From NCBI GenBank assembly GCA_963757155.1, contig CAVWQS010000009.1:310001-374000 (forward strand): a stretch of 64,000 nucleotides of DNA, written 5' to 3'. Shown here one piece after another: positions 8,357 to 17,158 of the stretch (the stretch's first letter is position 1; every line of letters starts with the position of its first letter). The notes beneath the pieces were generated by a model. That model searched no databases and had not been told where the DNA came from. It saw only the letters and a program-made list of their open reading frames with translations. The position numbers and the translations under genes are program-made. The DNA is from DASXQK01 sp963757155 (GTDB lineage Bacteria > Pseudomonadota > Alphaproteobacteria > Dongiales > Dongiaceae).

Positions 8357-9497
8357 GCCGGCGGCGATAGATGGCCTTGCCCTCGTCCTGGTCCATGCGC
8401 TCGCGCCAGACTTTGACGGGCTCCGGCTCGCGGCTGCGCTGCTGGGCCCGTTTGCGCTGGCTCTCGGGCTTGGCATCCGGCTTATCTGCCGGCACCGGCA
8501 TATAGACCGCGACCCCTTGCGCCGCCAAATCGACGATGTCGTCCTTCGTCGCATAATGGGTGTCGGCCAGCAGGCGCTGCGGCAAGATCTTCAGGCGATC
8601 CTTGATCTGCTCCACCACCGGGACAGCCAAGCCGGTGTCATTGCGCCGGTCCGTGGTTGCCGCCGCCACGATGATGCCCGTGTCCGGCGTCACCGCCAGC
8701 TGAATGTTATAGGCCGCCCGCACAGCCCCGTCGGCAAAGCGCATCATGCGTGCCTCGGGATCGCTCAGGCTGGCCTTCACCTCCGTCTTCTTAGCCTCTT
8801 CCTCCTTCTTATGGGTCTTGGCCCGCTTGGCCTGCTCCGCCCGCAGCTTCTCCAGCGTGCGCGAAGCCTCCCCGGCCCGCCGGGCTACCTCTTCCGCCCC
8901 ACGCTCCTGCGCCGCCCGACGGCGACCCTCGCTCGCCCCCGCATCGCTCCCCGAACCTCGCAGCTGTTCGACCCGTTCCCGGGCCCACCGCTCCAGCCGC
9001 GCCAGCTTCTTCGCCCCCTTGAACGACCCACGGCCCGCCCAGGCCCTCACCTTCGTCCCGTCGACCGCCACCTCCTCCAGCTTCACGATCCCCTCGACCA
9101 GCAACGCCATCAGGCTATCCGTCAGAAGACGATCCAGAACATCCCCGTGCCCGACCCGGAAGTCGCTCAGGTCGTGATAGTTCATCGCCACCCCACCGCG
9201 CAGCCAGCGGTAGGCCGTATCGCTCTCGCACAGCCGTGCCAGATGGCGCGCCGAACCAACACCCTCCAGCGTCGCGTACAGCCACAGCGCCAGAAATATC
9301 CGAGGATCGGGCGGCGGACGCCCAGGCTCACCCTCTCGGGCCCGGATCCGCTCATACAGCGCCGACAAGTCCAAGCTCACCACGAACGCCCAAACAATCC
9401 GAGCTCGGTGGTCCGACGCCAACTGGCTCTCAAGGTCCACGCTGTCCCAGCTAAGCTGGGATCGCTCCGCTTCCAGATACCGCGCCTTCCCCGTCAT
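8357..9497 (-). pseudogene. IS1182-family transposase, 3'-truncated
   Basis: About 380 residues match the IS1182 group: an N-terminal LDLSALYERIRAREGEPGRPP block, DPRIFLALWLYATLEGVGSAR, the first catalytic region VAVDGTKVRAWAG and the second LLADTHYATKDDI. A lysine/alanine-rich coiled-coil insert sits between them (residues ~185-245). Homology stops at GKAIYRR, before the catalytic Glu region, where unrelated IS30 sequence begins. The reading frame then runs 48 meaningless codons to 8211. It is non-functional as it stands. Confidence 0.85.
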
Positions 9498-9570
9498 TCC
9501 CTGCCTCCTAAATCCTCGGCTAGGGAATCACAAATAGGCCCAAACGCCAATTCCTTCACACGCTCGAAAG

Positions 9571-9640
9571 CCGGAATCCAGGGCCACAGGGAGGGTGCCT
9601 GCCACTCGCCCCTGGACCCCGGCTTTCGCCGGGGTGACGG
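9571..9640. repeat. Palindromic repeat family B (right part of split copy)
   Basis: This is the end of the left arm (ccggaatccaggg) plus the complete right arm (cctggaccccggctttcgcc, then ggggtgacgg) of the family B hairpin. The first half of the left arm lies at 8207-8225 on the other side of the insertion. Intact copies are at 14368-14448 and 18832-18902. Confidence 0.8.
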
Positions 9641-9692
9641 AAGAGAGATTCTCTTTTGCTCGGCACCCGCATCACGAGAGGAGACAACCGAG

Positions 9693-10079
9693 ATGACCAA
9701 TGACGAGCGTGAAATCCGCGAGCTGGTCGACCGCTGGATGGCCGCCAGCAAGGCCGGCGACCTTCCGACAGTGCTGAGCCTGATGACCGAGGATGTGATC
9801 TTCATGGTGCCCGGCCAGAAGCCCTTCGGAAAGCAAGCCTTCGCCAAGGCCTCCGAAGGCATGAAGGATGTCCGCATCGAAGGGACGAGCGATATCCAGG
9901 AGATCCAGGTGATGGGCGATTGGGCCTATCTGCGAAATCACCTCACCATGACGGTGACCCCGCCGGGCGGCGGCAAGACGGTACGCCGTTCCGGCCATAC
10001 ACTGACCATCTTGCGCAAGGAGGCCGACGGAAAGTGGCGGCTGGCGCGTGATGCCAATCTGCTGACGACGGACCCGTGA
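9693..10079 (+). CDS. SnoaL-like / SgcJ-type nuclear-transport-factor-2 fold protein
   Basis: A 128-aa protein of the SgcJ/EcaC-type DUF4440 group: REIRELVDRWMAASKAGDLPTVLSLMTEDVIFMVPG is the typical opening helix-sheet and LRKEADGKWRLARDANLL the typical close. Members are cone-shaped ketosteroid-isomerase-fold proteins; most have no proven reaction. The ATG at 9693 follows GAGAGGAGACAACCGAG, a usable ribosome-binding site. The longer open frame starting at 8340 is an antisense shadow of the IS1182 gene. It is monocistronic, separated by 180 bp from the next gene. Confidence 0.85.
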   Translation: MTNDEREIRELVDRWMAASKAGDLPTVLSLMTEDVIFMVPGQKPFGKQAFAKASEGMKDVRIEGTSDIQEIQVMGDWAYLRNHLTMTVTPPGGGKTVRRSGHTLTILRKEADGKWRLARDANLLTTDP

Positions 10080-10258
10080 TCGCGCGGTGATTGGAACGAT
10101 CCCGACAAGTGACAACAACGGGGCGACGCGACGATCGCCGACCGACGGCCGCCGCCGTCGTCTCACCGAACGTCATGCAATCGTCATCGCCCATCGCACA
10201 TAGATGCCACCTGTCATCCGCAGCTTGACGAACCTTCCAACCCATGCGGAAAGACAAC

Positions 10259-11650
10259 ATGCAACGCAGCATCGAAAAGAAGCGCTTCCTCTGCCACTCG
10301 ATTGCCGCCGGCTTGCTGGCGGTGACTCTCTATGGTCACACCGGGGCGGCGCAGGCGCAGACGGCACCCGTCACCAAGCCCTTCCTGACCTTGAACGGAC
10401 AGGCGCCGCTGGTGATCGGCCATCGCGGCCTGCCGGGGCTGATGCCGGAGGAGACCTTCCCGTCCTATGACATGGCGGCCGCCATGGGGACGGATGCCTT
10501 CGAGGAAGACCTGCATCTCACCAAGGATTGCATCCTGGTCGCGCGCCACAATCCCTGGCTCAGCGACAACACCAATATCGCCGAGGTCGCGAAATCCAAT
10601 CCGACGGTTGCGGCACGGAAGCGAACCGTCCCCGGCCGCAACGTCAAGGTCGCCTGGGCCGCCTTCCCCGGCAGCGGTCCCGGCGATTATCTGGTCGACC
10701 TCACCGACCCCGCTGATCCGAAATCGGTCCTGAAGTCGCTGATCGTCGACGGCGAGGACCATACCGGCGATTGGTCCATCACCGATTTCACCTTGGCCGA
10801 ATTGAAGGAATGGCTCGGCGGCACGACTTACGATGCCGCCAAGCAGCGGCCCGCGGAGTTCAACGGCAAGTTCCCAATCCTGAGCTTCCAGGAGATCATC
10901 GACCTCGCCAAGGCCAAGAGCCAGGCGACCGGCCGCGTGATCGCCGTCTATCCCGAGACCAAGAACCCGACCTGGAACGACGAGCAGGCGATCGCCAATG
11001 GCTGCGGGGCGCCCGGTAGCCACCCGCTGGAAGATGCCGTGATCGCCATCGTCGGGAAGAACGGCCTCAACGCTAAGGACGCGCCGATCTATGTCCAGAG
11101 CTTCGAGCCAGGCAGCCTGAAATACATGCGCACCCACGGGCTGAACACAAAGATCGTCCAGCTGATCGACGCCTCCGACACCGACTTCAAGATCGGCACC
11201 GTCGTCTACGACGAGATCACCGGTGGCCGGCCCTACGACTGGACGGTCGCCGGCGACCCGCGCTGGTTCGACGTGATGCTGGCGCCGACCGGGCTGGCGG
11301 AGATCAAGACCTATGCCGACGGCATCGGCCCGTGGAAGCCACAGATCGTGCCGCTGAAGATCGTGCCCTGGCGGGACAAGAACGCCGACGGCACGGTCTT
11401 CACCGGATCGACGTCACTGGCCACGACCCAGCCGCCGACCAGCCTCATCGCCGATGCCCATGCGGCCGGGCTCTTCGTCCATGTCTTCACCTTCCGCAAC
11501 GAGCGGAAATATCTCGCGGCCGACTACGACGGCGATCCGCAGAGCGAATATCTGAAATTCTTCCGCCTCGGCGTGGACGGCGTGTTCACAGATTTCTCCA
11601 ACACCGCTGTCGCCGCCCGGACCGCCTATCTCCACGAACTGGTCCGCTGA
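10259..11650 (+). CDS. Exported glycerophosphodiester phosphodiesterase
   Basis: Predicted periplasmic enzyme that hydrolyses glycerophosphodiesters to glycerol-3-phosphate and an alcohol. A signal peptide is clear (basic N-terminus, core IAAGLLAVTLYG, cleavage near AAQAQ). The GDPD barrel has the catalytic HRG (VIGHRGLPG), the acidic EEDLHLTKD, the second His in ARHNPWLSD and a Glu in YPETK. At 463 aa it is longer than the cytosolic ugpQ type and resembles the large periplasmic GlpQ type. An ATG at 10244 would add five residues; the one at 10259 has GGAAAG upstream. It stands alone; no glycerol-3-phosphate transporter is next to it. Confidence 0.88.
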   Translation: MQRSIEKKRFLCHSIAAGLLAVTLYGHTGAAQAQTAPVTKPFLTLNGQAPLVIGHRGLPGLMPEETFPSYDMAAAMGTDAFEEDLHLTKDCILVARHNPWLSDNTNIAEVAKSNPTVAARKRTVPGRNVKVAWAAFPGSGPGDYLVDLTDPADPKSVLKSLIVDGEDHTGDWSITDFTLAELKEWLGGTTYDAAKQRPAEFNGKFPILSFQEIIDLAKAKSQATGRVIAVYPETKNPTWNDEQAIANGCGAPGSHPLEDAVIAIVGKNGLNAKDAPIYVQSFEPGSLKYMRTHGLNTKIVQLIDASDTDFKIGTVVYDEITGGRPYDWTVAGDPRWFDVMLAPTGLAEIKTYADGIGPWKPQIVPLKIVPWRDKNADGTVFTGSTSLATTQPPTSLIADAHAAGLFVHVFTFRNERKYLAADYDGDPQSEYLKFFRLGVDGVFTDFSNTAVAARTAYLHELVR

Positions 11651-11803
11651 ACGGTCGCCTGACATCGCTCGGTGGGATGAAGTCTCGGGCTTCATCCTGC
11701 CGGGATCGTTCAGTAGACGCCCCGCTCGTGAGCCTCGTTCCTTCGACTCAACCGCGCACCCGCGATCCCTTGACACCCCCCGCCCCCACCCGATAGCCTT
11801 TCA

Positions 11804-11817
11804 GTCAAACGATTGAC
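11804..11817. promoter_or_regulatory. Third LacI-type operator
   Basis: GTCAAACGATTGAC differs at one position from the perfect palindrome at 4525-4538. It lies 82 bp upstream of the SDR start at 11899, suggesting that gene is in the same LacI regulon. I see no good -10 box beside it. Confidence 0.65.
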
Positions 11818-11898
11818 CCGTCGGCGCCAACGCCGACAGCGCGCCGCGGGCATCGCGGCCATCGCCGGAGACGCCCGGCGCGGAGGAAGCGCGAGCCC

Positions 11899-12705
11899 AT
11901 GACACCTGCGAGCGTCGTCGTCACCGGCTGCGGCTCCGGCATCGGCCGGGCCATTATCCAGCGCCTCGCCGCGGACGGCTGGCGCGCCGTCGGCATCGAG
12001 CTCGATTCCGCGGCGGCGGCGAGTCTCGGCAAGGAACTGGGCAAGGATCACAAGGTCATCGCCGGCGATGCCTCGGACCGCGCCGTGCTCGGCGCGGCGC
12101 GGGAGGCGGCCGAAGGCCTCGCGCCGCTCGGTGGCTGGGTCAACAATGTCGGCATCGCCCTCATGGGCAATCTGCACGAACCCAATCCCGCGGAAGTCGA
12201 GCGGCTCTTCGCCGTCAATCTGATGTCCCACTTCTGGGGCTCGAGCGAGGCGATCGCCCATTGGGTCCGCCATCGCCGCGGCGGGGCGATCGTCAATGTC
12301 TCTTCGATCCATGCCACGGCCGCCTTTCCCATGTGGGCGGCCTATGACGTGTCCAAGGGCGGCATCAATGCCCTCACCCGCTATATCGCGGTGGAATACG
12401 GGCCGGTCGGCATCCGCGCCAATGCGGTGGCGCCCGGCGCGATCGACACGGCGCTGAACCGCAAGGTGGTCGCCGATAGTCCGGATCCGGCGGTGGCCGC
12501 GCGGGAAATGTCCATCATTCATCCGCTGGAGCGGGTCGGCCAGTCCCAGGAGGTCGCCGCCGCCGTCGCCTGGCTGCTCTCTCCGGAAGCCTCCTTCGTC
12601 ACCGGCCAGTCCCTGGGCGTCGATGGCGGTGCGGCCGCCCGCTGCTATCGCTACGAGCCGGATGCGGCCTTGATGGCCCATTACGCCCAGGGCAAGCCGT
12701 CCTGA
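11899..12705 (+). CDS. SDR-family NAD(P)-dependent oxidoreductase
   Basis: Short-chain dehydrogenase of 268 aa with TGCGSGIG at residues 9-16, NNVG at 82-85, Ser135/136, Tyr149 and Lys153 (AAYDVSKGG), and an acidic residue (Glu34) ending strand two, which favours NAD. The 3' end has GVDGG, normal for sugar dehydrogenases of this class. GGAGG lies about 13 bases before the ATG. It precedes the sugar ABC transporter by about 100 bp but has its own LacI-type operator upstream, so it is probably a separate transcription unit. Substrate not readable. Confidence 0.9.
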   Translation: MTPASVVVTGCGSGIGRAIIQRLAADGWRAVGIELDSAAAASLGKELGKDHKVIAGDASDRAVLGAAREAAEGLAPLGGWVNNVGIALMGNLHEPNPAEVERLFAVNLMSHFWGSSEAIAHWVRHRRGGAIVNVSSIHATAAFPMWAAYDVSKGGINALTRYIAVEYGPVGIRANAVAPGAIDTALNRKVVADSPDPAVAAREMSIIHPLERVGQSQEVAAAVAWLLSPEASFVTGQSLGVDGGAAARCYRYEPDAALMAHYAQGKPS

Positions 12706-12717
12706 GCCGCCCCGGAT

Positions 12718-12750
12718 TGCCAATTGGCATGATGGCATGATAGGTATACC
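12718..12750. promoter_or_regulatory. Transporter promoter: palindrome and GntR-like motif
   Basis: TGCCAATTGGCA (12718-12729) is a perfect palindrome, overlapped by a tandem ggcatgat repeat and followed by TGGCATGATAGGTATACC (12733-12750). The last motif matches the minus-strand sequence at 45811-45827 before the RraA-like gene at 15 of 18 positions, and it contains a GGTATACC half-site of the FadR/GntR style. Confidence 0.5.
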
Positions 12751-12801
12751 GGAAATCTAGTCGACCGAAGGTCGATCCAACGCTGAAAAATGGGAGGGAC
12801 C

Positions 12802-14265
12802 ATGCACGAGGACGATAAGGCCGGGAAAAGCCGGCCAGTTGATGTGGCGTCGGCCCAAAGTGGGACAGCTTCGTCGATCAAGGGCGGGCTCTCCCGCCGG
12901 CAGGTGATCCAGGCCGGCGCGTTGGGCGTCTCGACGGCGCTCGTCGGCAGCATGCTGGGCAGCGTGCCCGCGCGGGCCGCCGGCTACGATCCCAAGAAAT
13001 ATGCCGGCACCAAGCTCAGCATCCTGATGACCGGGGACGAGAACGATCATCGCGCTTTGGGCGATCTGCTGCCGCAGCTCGAGGAGGAGACGGGCATCAA
13101 GCTCGAGATCACTTCGCCTGCCCTGGGCGCGCTGATCGAGAAGACGCTGCAGAACCTGAAGGGCGAGCGCTCCTCCTTCGAGCTCATCGAATATCTGGGT
13201 TTCCTCACGACCCAGCAGGTGGGCGGGGGCTATTTCCTGCAGCTGAACGACCTCATCGCGAATGCCGACGAGACCCCGCCCGATTGGGACTTCGCGGATT
13301 TCATCCCGGGCGCGCTGAAGAACGTCGGCATCTACGATCTGAAGACCCATAACGTCGGCGTCGGCTCCGACGTCTACGGCATCCCGGGCCTGCATTCCGG
13401 CTCGGTCATCTATTTCTACCGCAAGGATCTGTTCGACGCCGCCGGCCTGCAGCCCGCCAAGACCTGGGACGATTTCAAGGCCTCGGCCCAGAAGCTGCAC
13501 AGCGGCGATGTCGCGGGCTGCAGCTTCATCGGGGCGAACGACTTCTCCCTGGCGACGGTGGACTGGTACACGCGCTTCATCACCACCGGCGGCAAGCTCA
13601 TGTCCGGCGATCCGAACGGCAAGGATTTCGCCCCGCATGTCGACACGCCCGAGGGCGTCGGCGCGCTGCAGATGCTGATCGACGTGCTGCCTTTTGCGCC
13701 GAAGAACGTGACGCAATACGGCTTCGCCGAGAATGTCGACGGCTTCTCCACCGGCAAGATCGCCCAGATGATCTTCTGGTCGACCATCGCGGGCCCGATC
13801 CTGGATCCCGAGAAGTCCATGGTCGCCGACAAGACCGCCACCGGCGGCGTGCCGGCAGCACCTGGCCAGGTGGGACGCGCGATCCAGGGCGGCTGGGGCG
13901 TGGGCATTCCCAAGAACGTCGACCCCGCGAAGAAGGCCGCGGCCTGGCGGGCGCTGACCTGGATCACCAACAAGAAGACCAACATCTACGAGATCGCGAA
14001 ATACCAGATCGACGCCAACCGCACCTCGGCCTTCGCCGATCCGGAGCTGATCAAGAAATTCCCCTATCTGCCGGATTCGGCCCGGGCGATCGACGTCGCG
14101 GACACCATCCCGACCTCGAAGATCGACGAGTTCTTCCAGCTCAACGACGTGATGAATGTCGAGTTCAACAAGGCGCTCATCGGCGGCCAGGACGCCAAGA
14201 CGGCCTGCGCCAATGTGCAGAAGCAGTGGGAGGCGATCCTCCGCAAGGCGGGCCATCTCGCCTGA
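12802..14265 (+). CDS. ABC transporter substrate-binding protein (sugar type, Tat signal)
   Basis: Periplasmic binding protein for a carbohydrate-type ABC importer. A twin-arginine signal is visible (LSRRQVIQAG, hydrophobic stretch, cleavage after ARA), and the mature protein has the family 1 solute-binding fold, including VIYFYRKDLFDAAGLQPAKTWDDF. The frame opens at 12790, but that ATG is part of the GGGAGGG ribosome-binding site; the ATG at 12802 lies 3-8 bases beyond it and gives 487 aa. Permeases follow after a 225-bp gap containing a family B hairpin, which may reduce downstream transcription so that binding protein is made in excess. Confidence 0.9.
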   Translation: MHEDDKAGKSRPVDVASAQSGTASSIKGGLSRRQVIQAGALGVSTALVGSMLGSVPARAAGYDPKKYAGTKLSILMTGDENDHRALGDLLPQLEEETGIKLEITSPALGALIEKTLQNLKGERSSFELIEYLGFLTTQQVGGGYFLQLNDLIANADETPPDWDFADFIPGALKNVGIYDLKTHNVGVGSDVYGIPGLHSGSVIYFYRKDLFDAAGLQPAKTWDDFKASAQKLHSGDVAGCSFIGANDFSLATVDWYTRFITTGGKLMSGDPNGKDFAPHVDTPEGVGALQMLIDVLPFAPKNVTQYGFAENVDGFSTGKIAQMIFWSTIAGPILDPEKSMVADKTATGGVPAAPGQVGRAIQGGWGVGIPKNVDPAKKAAAWRALTWITNKKTNIYEIAKYQIDANRTSAFADPELIKKFPYLPDSARAIDVADTIPTSKIDEFFQLNDVMNVEFNKALIGGQDAKTACANVQKQWEAILRKAGHLA

Positions 14266-14367
14266 GGGTGGAATGCACCGAATAGCTTTGCGGGCGTCCC
14301 ATGCAGTTCCCCGCCCCCTCCTGGGGGCGGGGTTATTGCATCTGAAGTCTTTTCCCAGCCCTCTCTG

Positions 14368-14448
14368 CCGTCATTCCCGCGAAAGCGGGAATCCAGGGCG
14401 AGCGACGGGTCTTGAGGCCCTGGATTCCCGCTTTCGCGGGAATGACGG
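14368..14448. repeat. Palindromic repeat family B, intact
   Basis: The left arm (14368-14398, ccgtcattcccgcgaaagcg and on) and right arm (14418-14448) are perfect inverted copies around a ~19-base loop, and each arm is itself a small hairpin (cccgcgaaagcggg). It sits between the binding-protein and permease genes of one transporter. Confidence 0.88.
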
Positions 14449-14490
14449 ATCAGAGAATTCGCCTGACGCCGAACGAGCGCGGCTTTCGGC

Positions 14491-15411
14491 ATGACCACCA
14501 GCACAATCGCCGCCCGCCGCACCACCGGCATGGCCCGGTTCGACCGCCGCGGGGCCGCCACCTGGCTGCTGCTCGGGCCCTGCCTCCTCTATCTCGCGGC
14601 CTTCGCGATCTATCCCCTCATCTACAGCCTGCGCCTCTCCTTCACCGATCTGACGGCGGCCGACGGGACCGGGCGCTGGGTCGGGCTTAAGAACTACGGC
14701 GATCTGCTGGTCGACCCGCTGTTCTGGAACGCCACCATGAACAGCGCGATCATGGTCGGCATCGGGGTCGCGATCCAGGTCGTGCTCGGCGTGGCCCTGG
14801 CGCTGTTCTTCAATCTGCATCTCAGGGGCTCGGCCATCGTGCGCGGCATCCTGGTGTTGCCCATGCTGATCACCCCGATCATCGTCGGCGTGATGTGGCG
14901 GGCGCTGCTGAACCCGGATTGGGGGCTGGTGAACTGGGCCATCACCCAGCTGGGATTCGAGGCGCCGAACTGGCTGGGCTCGATCGAGATGGCGATGAAG
15001 ACCTTGATCATGGTCGAGGTCTGGCAATGGACGCCCTTCGTCTTTCTCATCGTCTTCGCCCGGCTGCAGGTGCTGCCGCTGGACGTCTTCGAGGCGGCCC
15101 AGCTCGACGGCGCCGGCGCCTTCTCCACCTTCCGCCATGTCACCTTGCCGCTGCTGATGCCGGCCATCGTCTTCGCGGCGGTTTTCCGCGCGGTCGATTC
15201 CTTCCGCTCCTTCGATCTGATCTACGGCCTCTCCTATGGCGGGCCGGCGCGGAGCACGACGACCCTCAGCTTCTTCTCCTTCCAGAACGGCTTCCAGTTC
15301 CAGAACTACGGCTATGCCGCCGCCGTCGCCTATATGATGCTGCTGATCCTGATGGTGGGAACCACCGTGCTGCTGCGCTATGTGCAGCTCCGTCCGGGGC
15401 ACGCAAGATGA
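14491..15411 (+). CDS. Sugar ABC transporter permease (MalF-like)
   Basis: Inner-membrane permease, 306 aa, with six predicted membrane segments beginning at AATWLLLGPCLLYLAAFAIY. The cytoplasmic EAA loop that docks the ATPase is present (FEAAQLDGAGAFSTFRHVTLP, near residues 210-230). It is the first of two permeases; its TGA overlaps the next gene's ATG (ATGA), so they are translationally coupled. The ATG at 14491 is preferred over internal ATGs because the basic N-terminus is typical. It works with the Tat-exported binding protein upstream. Confidence 0.92.
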   Translation: MTTSTIAARRTTGMARFDRRGAATWLLLGPCLLYLAAFAIYPLIYSLRLSFTDLTAADGTGRWVGLKNYGDLLVDPLFWNATMNSAIMVGIGVAIQVVLGVALALFFNLHLRGSAIVRGILVLPMLITPIIVGVMWRALLNPDWGLVNWAITQLGFEAPNWLGSIEMAMKTLIMVEVWQWTPFVFLIVFARLQVLPLDVFEAAQLDGAGAFSTFRHVTLPLLMPAIVFAAVFRAVDSFRSFDLIYGLSYGGPARSTTTLSFFSFQNGFQFQNYGYAAAVAYMMLLILMVGTTVLLRYVQLRPGHAR

Positions 15412-16259
15412 GACGCACAGGCAGGACGCAGCGCCTCATCGGCCGGACCATCGCCTATCTCGTGCTGATCCTCCTCGGCATCATCGGCATCGCGCCCTTC
15501 CTCTATCTTGCCATCCTCTCCATGAAGCGGCGGATCGAGATCCTGGCCCAGGTGCCGCCGACCCTGCACTTCGACTGGGCCACCATCTCGCGCACCTATC
15601 AGGAAGTGCTCTATGCCCAGGGCATGCTCTCCTTCGTCCTGAATTCGGTCATGGTGGTGGGCGCGGCCACGCTCATTGCGCTGATCATCGGCACCCCCGC
15701 GGCTTACGCCTTCTCGCGCCTGCCCTTCCGCGGCAAGGACAATCTCGCCAGCACGATCCTCAGCCTGCGCTTCATGCCGCCGGTCGCCGTCGCCATCCCG
15801 CTGTTCCTGATGATGAAGGCCATCGGGCTGCAGGACAGCTATTTCGGCCTCATCCTGCCCTATGTCGCCTTCTCTTTGCCGCTCATCGTCTGGATCATGA
15901 TCGGCTTCTTCGACGAGGTGCCGCGGGAGATCGACGATGCGGCGCTGGTGGACGGCTGCAGCCATTTCAGCGTGCTCTGGCATGTGATGCTGCCTATCGT
16001 GCGGCCCGGGCTGGTGACCGCGGCGCTGTTCGGCGCCATCTTCATCTGGAACGAATTCCTCGTGGCCCTCTATGTCATCGATTCCCGCGACCACCAGACC
16101 CTGTCGCTGGGGGCCGCCACCCTCGTCAGCGCCCAGCGGCCCATCGATTGGAACATCGCCGCGGCCGTGGGGGTGGTGACCGTCATCCCGATCCTCCTCT
16201 TCTCGCTTCTCGTGCAGCGCTACATCGTGCGCGGCCTAACCGCAGGAGCCGTCAAATGA
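15408..16259 (+). CDS. Sugar ABC transporter permease (MalG-like)
   Basis: Second permease of the importer, 283 aa, six membrane segments (first: YLVLILLGIIGIAPFLYLAIL). The EAA motif is well conserved: PREIDDAALVDGCSHFSVLWHVMLP. The start overlaps the previous stop (ATGA) and its own stop overlaps the SMP-30 start the same way. No ATP-binding subunit follows, so the importer must borrow a shared MsmK/UgpC-like ATPase encoded elsewhere or one outside the window. Confidence 0.92.
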   Translation: MRRTGRTQRLIGRTIAYLVLILLGIIGIAPFLYLAILSMKRRIEILAQVPPTLHFDWATISRTYQEVLYAQGMLSFVLNSVMVVGAATLIALIIGTPAAYAFSRLPFRGKDNLASTILSLRFMPPVAVAIPLFLMMKAIGLQDSYFGLILPYVAFSLPLIVWIMIGFFDEVPREIDDAALVDGCSHFSVLWHVMLPIVRPGLVTAALFGAIFIWNEFLVALYVIDSRDHQTLSLGAATLVSAQRPIDWNIAAAVGVVTVIPILLFSLLVQRYIVRGLTAGAVK

Positions 16260-17158
16260 AAGATGATCCGAAGCGTCCGCCCAGCCTGGTGGCCTCCGAT
16301 CTCGGCTGGCCCGAGGGACCGACCGTGCTGCCCGACGGCAGCCTCGTCTTCGTGGAGAGCTATCGCAGCCAGCTGACTATCGTCGGCGCCGACGGCAGGG
16401 CACGGCCCTTCGCCTATGTCGCCGGCGCGCCCAATTCCTGCGTGCTGGGCAGCGACGGCGCGCTCTATGTCTGCCAGAACGGCGGCACGGTGGGGCCTTG
16501 GCGCGCCGCCGAGATGACGGCGCCCTCGATCCAGAAGGTGCGCGAAGGCGGCAAGGCGGAGACCATCCTGACCCAGGTCGGCGATATCAAGCTGAACGGG
16601 CCCAACGACCTCGTCTTCGCCGGCGACGGCCGGCTCGTCTTCACCGATCCCGGCACTTACAACCCCGCCAATCCCGACCCGAGCTATATCCACGCCATCG
16701 CGCCGGACGGGACGGCCAGCGTGCTCGTCGCCTTCGATAAGCCGGTGTTTCCCAATGGCGTCGCGGTCGAGGCCGACGGCTCCGTCGTCTGGGACGAATC
16801 CTATACCGGCCATGTCGGCCGCCGGCGCCCGGACGGGACGCGGGAGGATCTGGGCCGGCTGCCCGGCGACAATCCCATTCCCGACGGCATGAAGATCGGC
16901 GCCGACGGGCGACTCTATGTGACGGATCTCGTCGCCAAGGGCATCCATGTGCTGGCGCACGACGGCAAGCCCGAGGGCTTCATCACCTGCGGCGGGGCGC
17001 CGACCAATTGCGCCTTCTCCGGCGAGACTCTCTGGGTCACCGATGCCGGGGTGCTCGCCGCCAGCACCGAGCCCTCCTACGCCGGCAAGCTCTGGCGCCT
17101 GATCGTGCCCGGCGGCGGCGCGCCGACCTCTAAGGGCAGCATCGGGAAGAAGACATGA
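16256..17158 (+). CDS. SMP-30/gluconolactonase-like protein
   Basis: Six-bladed beta-propeller lactonase, 300 aa, expected to open a sugar lactone to the aldonic acid. Family blocks are WPEGPTVLPDGSLVFVE, where the Glu is a metal ligand, LNGPNDLVFAGDGRLVFTD (Asn ligand), FPNGVAVEADGS (Asn) and the catalytic Asp in IPDGMKIGADGRLYVTD. It is coupled by ATGA to the permease before it and to the SDR after it. This gene order (import, dehydrogenase, lactonase) fits an oxidative, non-phosphorylating sugar route. Confidence 0.9.
   Translation: MKDDPKRPPSLVASDLGWPEGPTVLPDGSLVFVESYRSQLTIVGADGRARPFAYVAGAPNSCVLGSDGALYVCQNGGTVGPWRAAEMTAPSIQKVREGGKAETILTQVGDIKLNGPNDLVFAGDGRLVFTDPGTYNPANPDPSYIHAIAPDGTASVLVAFDKPVFPNGVAVEADGSVVWDESYTGHVGRRRPDGTREDLGRLPGDNPIPDGMKIGADGRLYVTDLVAKGIHVLAHDGKPEGFITCGGAPTNCAFSGETLWVTDAGVLAASTEPSYAGKLWRLIVPGGGAPTSKGSIGKKT

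Larger units (their letters stand above)
8220..9570. mobile_element. Chimeric IS1182/IS30 insertion splitting a repeat
   Basis: Removing 8226-9570 restores an uninterrupted family B palindrome arm (gtcattccggcgaaag joined to ccggaatccaggg). The six bases CGAAAG stand on both sides of the insert (8220-8225 and 9565-9570) and look like a target duplication. Inside are a 3'-truncated IS1182-type transposase and the tail of an IS30-type transposase. I found no convincing terminal inverted repeats, so the outer element may itself be a patchwork. Confidence 0.65.

Noticed and set aside
12751..12780. LacI-type operator before the sugar ABC transporter
   Set aside because: The gtcgaccgaaggtcgat sequence is partly symmetric but does not match the three CG-centred sites.
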